Of a stretch of 40,443 nt of DNA, positions 32,017 to 39,348 are shown piece by piece. Source of the stretch: Peptococcaceae bacterium BICA1-8 (GTDB lineage: Bacteria; Bacillota; Peptococcia; Peptococcales; BICA1-8); contig JUEF01000142.1 of assembly GCA_000802045.1 (NCBI GenBank), positions 1-40,443 on the forward strand, written 5' to 3'. A program made the translations under genes and the position numbers. The notes beneath the pieces are model-generated. The model saw nothing but the letters and a program-made list of their open reading frames with translations. It had not been told where the DNA came from and did not search any database. Position 1 is the first letter of the stretch. Each line of letters starts with the position of its first letter.

Positions 32017-33216
32017 TTATTTTAAATTTATTAAAGTAGGTAGCCACCATTTAGGGTCAGTTATTGGTAAAAAATTATTAGCCCATACACTTAGGATACT
32101 ATTGAAGCTATTATCATATACTAATGGCTGCCAAATTGCTTTCACATCGTTTTCTACTTCAGCAGCTTTTTTTAATTCAGTAGAACTCAGGACTACCTTT
32201 AGAGGTATATCTTCCTTTACGGGTACAACCTCCATTCGCAATCGTCCCAAATTTACATAACGCCTAACCCAGATGGGTGTATAATCTACTTTAACTATTT
32301 GTGGACGGTTATCTAGTATAGATTTTTCAATAACTAATTCCAGGATAGCCCCACTATCAGTAAATCTTTGTTTTTGACCCGAGACAAAATTGCCTAATGA
32401 ATAGACAACAAAACATTCTCTTTCCCCGTCAACATCAATAAATTCAAAGGGCTGCAACACATGGGGATGGCCCCCTAAAATTATATCAGCACCAGCCTTT
32501 GCAATTTCAGATGATAAATATCTTTGTTCGTCACTGGGGCTTTGCCAATATTCATTACCAAAATGTATTCCCACAACAACCATATCTACTAATGGCCTTA
32601 ATTTGGTGATATCCTCAGTAATCTTTTCTAAATTGATATAGTTAACTAAATAATCTTTTCCTTCAGGAGCTTTAATTCCATTAGTACCATAAGTATAATT
32701 CAAGAAACCAAATGAAATCCCCTGAGCTGCTATAATTCTGGGCTTTTCACGATCCTCTTCGCTAAGAAAAGTACCGGTATGGGAAATATTGTTTTGTTCT
32801 ACAATTTCTATTGTACGTCTTAGCCCAAATTCGCCTTTATCCAAGCTATGATTATTTGCCGTAAAAAGCATATCAAATCCCAATTTGCTAAGAGTTTCCG
32901 CCAGATTATCAGGGCTGTTAAAACGGGGATAACCGGAATAACCTAATTTAGGACCGCTTAAGGTGGTTTCAAGATTACCTACTAAAACATCTGCAGCTAA
33001 ATTTTCCTTAATCTGTTCAAACATTGGTAAAAAATCATAATTTCCTGTTTGCCAGTCATGAGCTGAGCGGTACTGAACATCATGAACCATTATATCTCCA
33101 ACTACTTTAAAATTAACCCGCTGTAAAAGAACTGAACTAAAAGCAGGACTAATAATAACAGATGACGATAAGGAGATAATTATGAAAGTAATTAAAATTA
33201 TTAATCTATTCTTCAT
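32017..33216 (-). CDS. CapA family metallophosphatase-like protein (PgsA/CapA type)
   Basis: A 399-residue secreted protein with a signal peptide (about 1-28). Metallophosphatase motifs in order: VVGDIMVHD, GNLETTLSG, LFTANNHSLDKG, VGIHFGNEYW and LGGHPHVLQPFE, the last three with metal-binding His and Asn residues. It belongs to the CapA/PgsA family, associated with poly-gamma-glutamate synthesis or export. No capB/capC partners are present, so it may act on other cell-wall-linked substrates. The ATG at 33216 follows GGGGAGG. Confidence 0.9.
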   Translation of the reverse strand: MKNRLIILITFIIISLSSSVIISPAFSSVLLQRVNFKVVGDIMVHDVQYRSAHDWQTGNYDFLPMFEQIKENLAADVLVGNLETTLSGPKLGYSGYPRFNSPDNLAETLSKLGFDMLFTANNHSLDKGEFGLRRTIEIVEQNNISHTGTFLSEEDREKPRIIAAQGISFGFLNYTYGTNGIKAPEGKDYLVNYINLEKITEDITKLRPLVDMVVVGIHFGNEYWQSPSDEQRYLSSEIAKAGADIILGGHPHVLQPFEFIDVDGERECFVVYSLGNFVSGQKQRFTDSGAILELVIEKSILDNRPQIVKVDYTPIWVRRYVNLGRLRMEVVPVKEDIPLKVVLSSTELKKAAEVENDVKAIWQPLVYDNSFNSILSVWANNFLPITDPKWWLPTLINLK

Positions 33217-33277
33217 TTTTCCTCCCCAATAATTACCACAAAAAATCCTTTTTCTAAAATTATACCAATACTAGCAC

Positions 33278-33880
33278 CTAACTAAAAGAAATATTTTCCT
33301 CCTCTAGTAACTGGGCAAATCTTTTATGGGGATCAGAAGCTGTTAAAAATATAGCAATTGCTTTTTCCAAATACATTAATCCCTCTCGATCATAAACATC
33401 TTTTAGTTCTTGGGCTAGTCTAGGATGACGACCTAACTTTCCGCCTACCATTAATCGCCATTTAGACTCCCCACCTCTAATTGCTCCCACCGGACAGGTC
33501 CTCCAGCAGTCTCCACAACCAAGACATTTATCTTCATTAATGGCTAGATTTCCCCCTTCTAATTTAAGTGCTTTTTCTTTACAAGCTTCAACACATATAC
33601 CGCAAAGATTGCATAAATCAATATTAAAAGTCGGTAGGGCCTTTGCAATTAGTGCAAAATCTTTAATTTGGGGTTGAGAGCAACAGTTTGCACAACCGGC
33701 TAAACCTACCTTAAAGACAATATGCTGCTTAAAATTAGCACCTAATTGTTTTAAGCGTTTTTCTACAAACCCCGCTTTTTTAAAAATATTTTCTATTTTT
33801 CCTTTTAATTCATTGGTATCTCCTACCGCCCGTGGGCACCCTGTACTACCTCTGCATAATTCTACCTTGTATAACTCCAT
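33278..33880 (-). CDS. Small siroheme/[4Fe-4S] sulfite or nitrite reductase-like protein with an inserted ferredoxin
   Basis: A 200-residue iron-sulfur protein. The siroheme-[4Fe-4S] ligand pattern is complete, C9-x5-C15 (CRGSTGC) and C63-x3-C67 (CANCC), as in sulfite/nitrite reductases. A two-cluster ferredoxin insert follows with C90-C93-C96-C100 and C119-C122-C125-C129, and the C-terminal part carries MVGGKLGRHPRLAQEL of the reductase fold. It is much shorter than dissimilatory reductases and lacks an N-terminal half domain, so it resembles the small low-molecular-mass type. Which anion it reduces, or whether it only transfers electrons, is not shown. It is divergent from the hcp gene, which suggests a nitrosative/nitrite role (inference). 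The ATG at 33880 follows AGGAGAG. Confidence 0.82.
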   Translation of the reverse strand: MELYKVELCRGSTGCPRAVGDTNELKGKIENIFKKAGFVEKRLKQLGANFKQHIVFKVGLAGCANCCSQPQIKDFALIAKALPTFNIDLCNLCGICVEACKEKALKLEGGNLAINEDKCLGCGDCWRTCPVGAIRGGESKWRLMVGGKLGRHPRLAQELKDVYDREGLMYLEKAIAIFLTASDPHKRFAQLLEEENISFS

Positions 33881-33896
33881 TTTATCTCTCCTATTT

Positions 33897-33931
33897 CGTC
33901 TATCGTCTATCGTCTATGAACTATGGACTAT
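33897..33931. repeat. CGTCTAT short tandem repeat upstream of the siroheme gene
   Basis: Three adjacent CGTCTAT copies (33897-33917) followed by GAACTATGGACTAT. It lies in the 5' untranslated region of the siroheme gene on the minus strand. Confidence 0.7.
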
Positions 33932-33975
33932 TTGTTTATTGTCTTACTCAAATTTTAATACAAAATAAATTTGAA

Positions 33976-34020
33976 ACTGTGATTTATGTCACCGCAGCAG
34001 TTTAAATATTACATTATGAT
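33976..34020 (+). promoter_or_regulatory. HcpR/CRP-FNR-like box and -10 of hcp
   Basis: TGTGA-TTTATG-TCAC (33978-33992) matches the TGTGA-N6-TCACA pattern of CRP/FNR-family regulators, including HcpR. A -10 box TATGAT (34015-34020) places a transcription start near 34027. The box is then centred at about -41.5, the class II activator position. Confidence 0.65.
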
Positions 34021-34053
34021 GTGTATGTAATCAATATTAAGGAGGAGATAAAT

Positions 34054-35340
34054 ATGTTTTGTTATCAATGTGAACAAACCCCAAAAGGTGGATGTACCAA
34101 AGTAGGAGTATGTGGTAAAAATGAAGACTTAGCAAGCCTACAAGACACGATGATTTTTGGGTTAAAAGGTGTAGCTGCTTATGCAACACATGCTAGAGAG
34201 TTAGGGTATACTGATCCTGAGGTGGATAAAATTACCCATGAAGCTTTATATTTTACATTGACCAATGTTAACTTTAATCTAGATGAACATATTAAAATGG
34301 CTCTAAAGGTTGGTACAGCGACCGTAAAGGTTATGGGACTTTTAGATAAAGCCCATACAGATAAATTAGGTGTGCCGGTGCCAGTACAAGTTACTAATGA
34401 TAAAATTGAAGGTAAAGCTATAATTGTTACTGGTCATAACCTATTAGCCCTGGAAGAATTATTAAAACAGAGTGAAGATAAAGGAATAAATGTCTATACC
34501 CATTCCGAGATGCTGCCCGCTCATGGTTACCCTGGATTAAAAAAGTACGCTCACTTAAAAGGCAATATCGGTAAATCCTGGTTTGATCAAAGAAAAGTAT
34601 TTGAAGAGTTTTCTGGTGCAATTTTAGCAACAACCAACTGTGTTATGCCTATTAGAGGTTCTTATGCAGATAGAATGTTCTCTTATGATGTAACAGGTTT
34701 AGAGGGCGTACAGAAAATCGAGAATAATGATTTTAGCCCACTTATTAATAAGGCCTTAGAATTACCAGAAGCAAATATTTCTTCAGATAAAGTATTAACA
34801 ACAGGCTTCCACCACGAAACCGTATTAGGTTTAGCACCGGAAATTATTGAGGCAGTAAAAACTGGTAAAATTAAGAGATTTTTTGTTATCGCAGGTTGTG
34901 ATGCACCTGGAAAAGGTAATGATTATTACCGTGAATTAGCTACATCACTTCCAAAAGAATGTGTGATTTTAACAACTTCCTGTGGAAAGTTCAGATTTAA
35001 TGATGTTGAATATGGAACTGTACCAGGTACTAATATTCCCCGTTATATTGACCTTGGTCAATGCAATAACTCTATCTCTGCCGTAAAAATTGCTTTAGCT
35101 TTAGCAGATGCCTTTGAATGTAGTGTTAATGATCTACCAGTTAGCATAGTCCTTTCCTGGTTCGAACAAAAGGCAGTAGCAATTCTCCTTGGTCTATTCA
35201 GCTTAGGAGTAAAAGATATCCGCATCGGAGCAAAACCACCTGAATTTATCACACCTGGAGTATTAAATGTCTTAGTTGATAACTTTGGTCTGAAACTTAT
35301 TGGTGATGCAAAAGAAGACATTGCAGAAATTTTAGGATAG
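34054..35340 (+). CDS. hcp: Hybrid cluster protein, short (class III-type) form
   Basis: A 428-residue oxygen-sensitive enzyme containing a [4Fe-4S] cluster and the hybrid 4Fe-2O-2S cluster; the family reduces nitric oxide or hydroxylamine. The N-terminal ligands are C3-C6-C14-C20 (C-x2-C-x7-C-x5-C). All hybrid-cluster ligands are visible: H128 (TGHNL), E152 (SEMLPAHG), C196 (TTNCVMP), C282 (AGCDAPG), C310 (TTSCGKF), C337 (LGQCNN) and E371 (WFEQKA). It is about 110 residues shorter than the usual 540-550, with the gap between residues 70 and 80 where the second helical bundle would be, as in class III proteins. The ATG at 34054 is behind AAGGAGGAG; the longer reading from a GTG is unlikely. 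Controlled by an HcpR-like box. Confidence 0.95.
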   Translation: MFCYQCEQTPKGGCTKVGVCGKNEDLASLQDTMIFGLKGVAAYATHARELGYTDPEVDKITHEALYFTLTNVNFNLDEHIKMALKVGTATVKVMGLLDKAHTDKLGVPVPVQVTNDKIEGKAIIVTGHNLLALEELLKQSEDKGINVYTHSEMLPAHGYPGLKKYAHLKGNIGKSWFDQRKVFEEFSGAILATTNCVMPIRGSYADRMFSYDVTGLEGVQKIENNDFSPLINKALELPEANISSDKVLTTGFHHETVLGLAPEIIEAVKTGKIKRFFVIAGCDAPGKGNDYYRELATSLPKECVILTTSCGKFRFNDVEYGTVPGTNIPRYIDLGQCNNSISAVKIALALADAFECSVNDLPVSIVLSWFEQKAVAILLGLFSLGVKDIRIGAKPPEFITPGVLNVLVDNFGLKLIGDAKEDIAEILG

Positions 35341-35399
35341 ATAAATAAAAAGTGGCTAGTGGCTAGTTTTTAGTGGCTAGTAAAAAACAAAGATTTAGT

Positions 35400-35422
35400 G
35401 GGTCGGGCTGTCAGTCCGGCCC
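35400..35422 (+). terminator. Terminator after hcp
   Basis: Ten-base arms (35400-35409 and 35413-35422) with two G-U pairs and a 3-base loop, followed by CTTTAATTTT. Confidence 0.75.
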
Positions 35423-35461
35423 CTTTAATTTTAACTAAGGCGACTAAACATTTTAATTTCA

Positions 35462-35504
35462 CGTGATTATTATCACCGACCTAAATCAATTAACGCTTTA
35501 CAAT
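35462..35504 (+). promoter_or_regulatory. HcpR/CRP-FNR-like box and -10 of the ferredoxin gene
   Basis: CGTGA-TTATTA-TCAC (35462-35476) followed by -10 TACAAT (35499-35504). The centre-to-minus-10 distance is identical to that of the hcp promoter, and both sites share GTGATT and TCACCG. Together they suggest co-regulation. Confidence 0.65.
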
Positions 35505-35598
35505 GTAACTAGAGGTTAAGTTTACTAGCCACTAGCCACTAATAACTAACAACTGGACCCTAAAAACTTGCCCAATACATTATAAGGAGGAAAATACT

Positions 35599-36333
35599 AT
35601 GGTTTTGAGAAAAATTGTTAAGATTAATGAAGATAAATGTAACGGATGTGGTTTGTGCGTACCTGCTTGTCATGAAGGGGCGATGCAAATCATTGATGGA
35701 AAAGCTAAACTATTAGCTGAAAAGCTTTGTGATGGCTTAGGAGATTGTCTAGGTGAATGTCCATTCGGGGCTATTGAGATTATTGAAAGAGAAGCAGATG
35801 AATTTGATGAAATAGCTGTTAAAGAAAGACTAAAGGAACTAAATATGGAAACAAAACCAATCGGCGGGTGCCCAGGGACAAAACCACAGTTCTTTGGAGG
35901 CTGCCCCGGAAGCAGGGCACAGTCTTTTGAACAAGAAGAAACAGCCTCTGAAAAAGTAAATATAAACTCAGAGTTGAGACAGTGGCCCGTACAGTTGCAC
36001 CTTGTTCCAGTAAATGCACCGTATTTTCAAAATAAAGATTTATTAGTTGCTGCGGACTGTGTACCAATTGCTTATCCTAACTTTCATCAGGAACTATTAA
36101 AAGGTAACGGAGTAGCTATTGCTTGTCCAAAACTTGATAATACTGCACCCTATGTAAAAAAACTAGCTGAAATTATTAAACTAAATAATATTAAAAATGT
36201 TACTATAGCGAGAATGGAAGTTCCATGCTGTGGTGGGTTGAGTATGATTGTTAAACAGGCAGTCCAAGAAGCTGGCACCAATGTTACTGTAGTTGAAAAA
36301 ACAATTGGTGTTAAAGGAAATATTTTAAACTAA
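35599..36333 (+). CDS. Two-cluster ferredoxin with C-terminal domain (ATP-binding/Hcp-associated ferredoxin)
   Basis: A 244-residue cytoplasmic iron-sulfur protein. Residues 1-60 hold one full [4Fe-4S] motif (C14-C17-C20-C24) and a second, altered motif (C44, C50, C54 of CDGLGDCLGECP). A linker repeats GGCPG twice (residues about 93-107). The C-terminal about 130 residues form a domain with ADCVPIAYPNFHQE, CPKLDN and VPCCGGLS, with conserved Cys. It is an electron carrier for a partner, most likely Hcp, whose gene precedes it and shares the HcpR-like promoter. AAGGAGG lies before the ATG. The gene after it, at 36414, is a partial paralogue of the C-terminal domain. A perfect terminator overlaps its stop. 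Confidence 0.88.
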   Translation: MVLRKIVKINEDKCNGCGLCVPACHEGAMQIIDGKAKLLAEKLCDGLGDCLGECPFGAIEIIEREADEFDEIAVKERLKELNMETKPIGGCPGTKPQFFGGCPGSRAQSFEQEETASEKVNINSELRQWPVQLHLVPVNAPYFQNKDLLVAADCVPIAYPNFHQELLKGNGVAIACPKLDNTAPYVKKLAEIIKLNNIKNVTIARMEVPCCGGLSMIVKQAVQEAGTNVTVVEKTIGVKGNILN

Positions 36334-36366
36334 GGTAGACTAACAAGTCTACCTTAGTTTTTTGTT
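36327..36366 (+). terminator. Terminator after the ferredoxin gene
   Basis: Perfect 15-base arms (36327-36341, 36346-36360) around AACA, followed by TTTTTG. It overlaps the stop codon. Confidence 0.8.
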
Positions 36367-36413
36367 TATCATTCCTTCTTTTTCTTTCATATCTTAGAAT
36401 GAGGAGTGATAAA

Positions 36414-36785
36414 ATGAGCAATGAAAATTTTTCTAACTGCGGATGGCCCATTTATAAAATTACCGCTTCACATGCGAGAGAAGAAGCTAATGAATTGTTA
36501 TTAATTGCTGAGTGTGTATCACTAGTGTATTCGAACTTTTATCAGGATTTTATTAAAGAAAAAACCTCAGATATAATCTGCCCAAAAATGGATAATAACA
36601 GCCAATGTGTAATTAAACTGGCAAATATTATCAAAACGAATAGAATTGATAAAATTATCATAATTAGAATGGAACAAAAGTGCTGTTGTTATTTATCAAA
36701 TCTCGTTCAAAAAGCACTAAATACAGCAAATAAACCAATCCCAATCATCGAAAAAGTAGTGAATCAAAAAGGAATAATTAGTTAG
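36414..36785 (+). CDS. Partial paralogue of the preceding ferredoxin's C-terminal domain
   Basis: A 123-residue protein aligned along the C-terminal 100 residues of the preceding ferredoxin: ECVSLVYSNFYQDF against DCVPIAYPNFHQEL, CPKMDN against CPKLDN, and KLANIIKTNRIDKIIIIRMEQKCC against KLAEIIKLNNIKNVTIARMEVPCC. The ferredoxin motifs and linker are gone, and the CCGG turn has become CCCY. It looks like a duplicated domain that has diverged. The ATG at 36414 follows GAGGAG; the ATG five codons earlier overlaps that site. No function recognised. Confidence 0.75.
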   Translation: MSNENFSNCGWPIYKITASHAREEANELLLIAECVSLVYSNFYQDFIKEKTSDIICPKMDNNSQCVIKLANIIKTNRIDKIIIIRMEQKCCCYLSNLVQKALNTANKPIPIIEKVVNQKGIIS

Positions 36786-36857
36786 CTCTTTTTAGTTGCA
36801 ACAAAAAGAAATAATATTTAAACTATAGGTATCGGTTGATTGGGAGGTCATTTTATT

Positions 36858-37955
36858 ATGGATATTGAAAAAATCGCACAACTTTTACAAAACCTGTCCC
36901 CAGTTACTATTAAGCCTCAACTATGCAGCAAAGTGATTACACCTAAATCTACTTGTACCAATTGCCAGAATATCTGTCCAGTTAATAGTATTACCTTTAC
37001 CCGTATTGGTCTTAAAGTAGATCAATGCATTTCCTGTGGCCTTTGTATCGAAGCCTGTCCTAACCACGTTTTTCGCCTCAATGAAAGTAAACTTTTAGAT
37101 ATAAACAGCAAGGAAAACCCGACATTAATAATTACCTGCTCTCTACTCCATCATAAATTAGAGAAAAAGCTTCACCCTTTCGTCACTCAAATCGGTTGTT
37201 TAGGGGAGCTGTATCCTGAATTATTAGTATATTTGCTTACTTCCTTTTCTAAAATATTGCTAATTCATGACTCGGAGAACTGTAAAAGTTGTTTAGCGAA
37301 AAGCCTAGAAGAGAAAGTCAATATTAATAAATATGCAAACGTTTTTAATACTGATTTCACAAGCAAGCTTCAGATTATCAAAAATTTAGATGATCTTAAG
37401 CCTTATTTAGGTACCCAGCAAGTACAACACGCCCATGATAGACGTTCATTTTTCAAATCAATCTTTAACGGCTCCAAAAACATGTCTAGACAGATTTTAG
37501 ATTCTGCTTTAAACCAGCAGAATAGCAATAAAAAGGACAAGGTACAACCCTTAAAAAGATACTATTTATCTGAAGCTTTAAAGAAACAAGAAAACCTTGA
37601 ATTATCGGCTCTCCTGCCTTATCCCCAACTAAAAATAAATGCTTGCAACTTTTGTAGTGCTTGCAGTAAATTATGTCCAACAAATGCCATCAAGATAATA
37701 CAAGAAGATGAGAATAAAATAATTACCTTCACTCCAAACCTGTGTACCCACTGCCATGTCTGTAGTGATGTTTGCTTTTTTCAAGGTCTTTCCTGGGGTC
37801 AAAATCTTACGGTAGGTGAATTTTTAGATGATAAACCCCAACTGCTAGCATCAGCAGCCCAAAAGACATGTGAAAATTGTGAACAGGACTATTATGACCT
37901 AAATGATAAAAATAATTTGTGTTTTCTTTGCCGCCCCGTTCAAGATGTATTTTGA
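36858..37955 (+). CDS. Multi-cluster ferredoxin-like protein
   Basis: A 365-residue iron-sulfur protein with two pairs of [4Fe-4S] motifs. Near the N-terminus are CTNCQNICP and CISCGLCIEACP. Towards the C-terminus, about residues 270-320, are CNFCSACSKLCP and CTHCHVCSDVC. The middle 150 residues have a further Cys cluster (CKSCLAK) and a DRRSFFK segment that looks like a twin-arginine motif but lies internally. The end carries two CxxC pairs (CENCEQ, CFLCRP), like a zinc ribbon. The overall family was not recognised; it could carry electrons between ferredoxins and Hcp or another oxidoreductase. The ATG at 36858 follows GGGAGG by 10 bases; the earlier TTG is less likely. Confidence 0.8.
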   Translation: MDIEKIAQLLQNLSPVTIKPQLCSKVITPKSTCTNCQNICPVNSITFTRIGLKVDQCISCGLCIEACPNHVFRLNESKLLDINSKENPTLIITCSLLHHKLEKKLHPFVTQIGCLGELYPELLVYLLTSFSKILLIHDSENCKSCLAKSLEEKVNINKYANVFNTDFTSKLQIIKNLDDLKPYLGTQQVQHAHDRRSFFKSIFNGSKNMSRQILDSALNQQNSNKKDKVQPLKRYYLSEALKKQENLELSALLPYPQLKINACNFCSACSKLCPTNAIKIIQEDENKIITFTPNLCTHCHVCSDVCFFQGLSWGQNLTVGEFLDDKPQLLASAAQKTCENCEQDYYDLNDKNNLCFLCRPVQDVF

Positions 37956-38029
37956 GTCACCAGATTAATCTTTTAGACTTATACTCTAGCGCCTGAAATA
38001 CCTCAAAAACTTAGGCATTAATTATTTAT

Positions 38030-38170
38030 TCATACACTTAATGAGAATCCTTTTTCCTTAAGCTCATTAAGACGTTTACCCCGTGCAAGAACGGTCACAT
38101 CATGATGCTTTCTAATAGAGAAATCTTCGCAGCATATAAAGACCCAATAACTCCTGCTCCATATTTTTGT
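38030..38170 (-). pseudogene. Decayed ketopantoate reductase (PanE/ApbA)-like N-terminal fragment
   Basis: Translating the minus strand gives YGAGVIGSLYAAK in one frame, starting near 38163, then a frameshift into HHDVTVLARGKRLNELKEKGF in the next frame. This matches the N-terminal NAD(P)-binding region of PanE/ApbA reductases (GAGAIGSLYA... GHDVTVLARGKR). A stop follows soon after (about 38031), and no start or ribosome-binding site is evident. The remainder of the gene is missing. It is a frameshifted remnant in an otherwise empty spacer (37956-38279). Confidence 0.7.
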
Positions 38171-38269
38171 TTAAAGTTGTCATGTATTGTGGTAATTTTT
38201 TACTATAAAGCATTATTATTTATCTCGATTTTGGAATACTATAAAACATATAGTATTTTTTACATGGGG

Positions 38270-38279
38270 ATGGTATAAT
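38270..38279 (+). promoter_or_regulatory. Extended -10 promoter (TGGTATAAT)
   Basis: TGGTATAAT at 38271-38279 has the extended -10 form TGnTATAAT and lies 39 bases before the small ORF at 38319. No good -35 was found. Confidence 0.45.
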
Positions 38280-38318
38280 ATGGACAATTCTAAGGACAAA
38301 AATAAGGGGGAAGAAAAA

Positions 38319-38480
38319 ATGAGTATACCTCAACAAAAAACAAAGTCAAATACTCAATTACTATGGGAAATTGCAGAAAAAAATACTAAAAGGAACAAAG
38401 ATGGTCATACTGTTAGTTCTAAGGATTGCCCCTATCGAAAAGAAACGGGATGGGAGAAATCTATAAATAGAATTGAATAG
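38319..38480 (+). CDS. Small hypothetical protein (53 aa)
   Basis: A 53-residue, lysine-rich, hydrophilic protein starting MSIPQQKTKSNTQLLWEIAE. The ATG at 38319 is 6 bases after GGGGGAAG; the longer reading starting at 38280 has no such site. It has one Cys (SKDCPYRKETGW). No family recognised. Confidence 0.5.
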   Translation: MSIPQQKTKSNTQLLWEIAEKNTKRNKDGHTVSSKDCPYRKETGWEKSINRIE

Positions 38481-38483
38481 TAT

Positions 38484-38501
38484 AAGAAGATACCTATCCC
38501 T
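38484..38501 (+). repeat. Direct repeat left copy flanking the SanA gene
   Basis: AAGAAGATACCTATCCCT here and AAAGAATACCTATCCCT at 39230-39246 share ATACCTATCCCT exactly. The two copies bracket the SanA/YdcF gene. Confidence 0.4.
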
Positions 38502-38644
38502 CCTTCCCCATAAAATTTCATCTAGATTGGGTGGTCTTGCAATTATAGCTTAGAAATGTTGTAGAACGTTTTGAGTTTAACGACGCCGTGCTATCCCAAT
38601 GATCCGTTAAGCCTTTGTTAAACAATGGGCACTCCCTACTAAAG

Positions 38645-39205
38645 TTACTTTAAAAAATATTTATAATAAGCAATAAACTCTCGAACCAAAGAATAAATAT
38701 CTCTATACTCAAATATCTTAGCATGTGCTGAATATACCTGTTCAACTCCAACTTTTTTAAACGCCAATTTTGTCCTTGTAATATGATGGTATTGTGATAT
38801 TACCATTACTGAACCAAATTCCATTTCATTCATAATAACTTTCGCATTCTCCGCTGTCATATAAGTGTTATAACCTTCACTATCTTCTATAATATGATCT
38901 TCTGGAATTTCAAACTCTCTTAAATATTCTTTCATAACCTCAGCCTCATCAAAGCCTTCTTTACCTATACCCCCACTTACTATAATGTATTTGAAATACC
39001 CTTTTTCATAAAGTTGTGCTGCTCTATCTAATCTACTTTTTAACCTTTCTGATGGTTGTCCATTAAGCTCTACTTTATTACCTAAAACAACAGCGGTATC
39101 TGTTATTTCAAGTTCATCATTTAATCCGTCAAAAACTATTATTGAAGTATGTATTCCAAACCATAAAAATGTAGCAAATATTAAAATCACCAGATATCTT
39201 TTCAA
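38645..39205 (-). CDS. SanA/YdcF-like DUF218 membrane-anchored protein
   Basis: A 186-residue protein with an N-terminal membrane anchor (about 3-24) and a DUF218 domain. The family signatures include DTAVVLGNKV at residues 36-45, SERLKSRLDRAAQLY, YIIVSGGIGKEGFDEAEVMKEYL and DSEGYNTYMTAENAK, and the SQYHHITRTKLAF end. It belongs with YdcF/SanA, envelope proteins linked in E. coli to vancomycin exclusion. The reaction is unknown. The start is a TTG at 39205, with GGGG 8 bases upstream. It lies in the cassette-like tail, flanked by repeats. Confidence 0.85.
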   Translation of the reverse strand: MKRYLVILIFATFLWFGIHTSIIVFDGLNDELEITDTAVVLGNKVELNGQPSERLKSRLDRAAQLYEKGYFKYIIVSGGIGKEGFDEAEVMKEYLREFEIPEDHIIEDSEGYNTYMTAENAKVIMNEMEFGSVMVISQYHHITRTKLAFKKVGVEQVYSAHAKIFEYRDIYSLVREFIAYYKYFLK

Positions 39206-39348
39206 TTTATTTACCCCAATCTTAAACTTAAAGAATACCTATCCCTATAGTCTGCCCTATCAGATCTGACACGGATGGGATCCCTACAATATTTACCAAC
39301 CTAAATACCAGATTTATGAAGATGGACAGAACATGTAGATTGAATTTC

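Larger units (their letters stand above)
35351..35540. repeat. Inverted repeat (AGTGGCTAGTGGCTAG) flanking the hcp-ferredoxin spacer
   Basis: 35351-35366 (AGTGGCTAGTGGCTAG) and 35525-35540 (CTAGCCACTAGCCACT) are exact reverse complements. They enclose the hcp terminator (35400-35422) and the ferredoxin promoter with its HcpR-like box. Confidence 0.75.

Noticed and set aside
37056..37455. Twin-arginine-like motif DRRSFFK in the multi-cluster ferredoxin
   Set aside because: It is internal, not N-terminal, and not preceded by a signal region, so it is not an export signal.
38577..38621. Integron attC-like pair GTTTAAC...GTTAAAC
   Set aside because: The arms fit the simple core patterns, but the spacing is short and no other attC features or integrase were seen; not called as attC.
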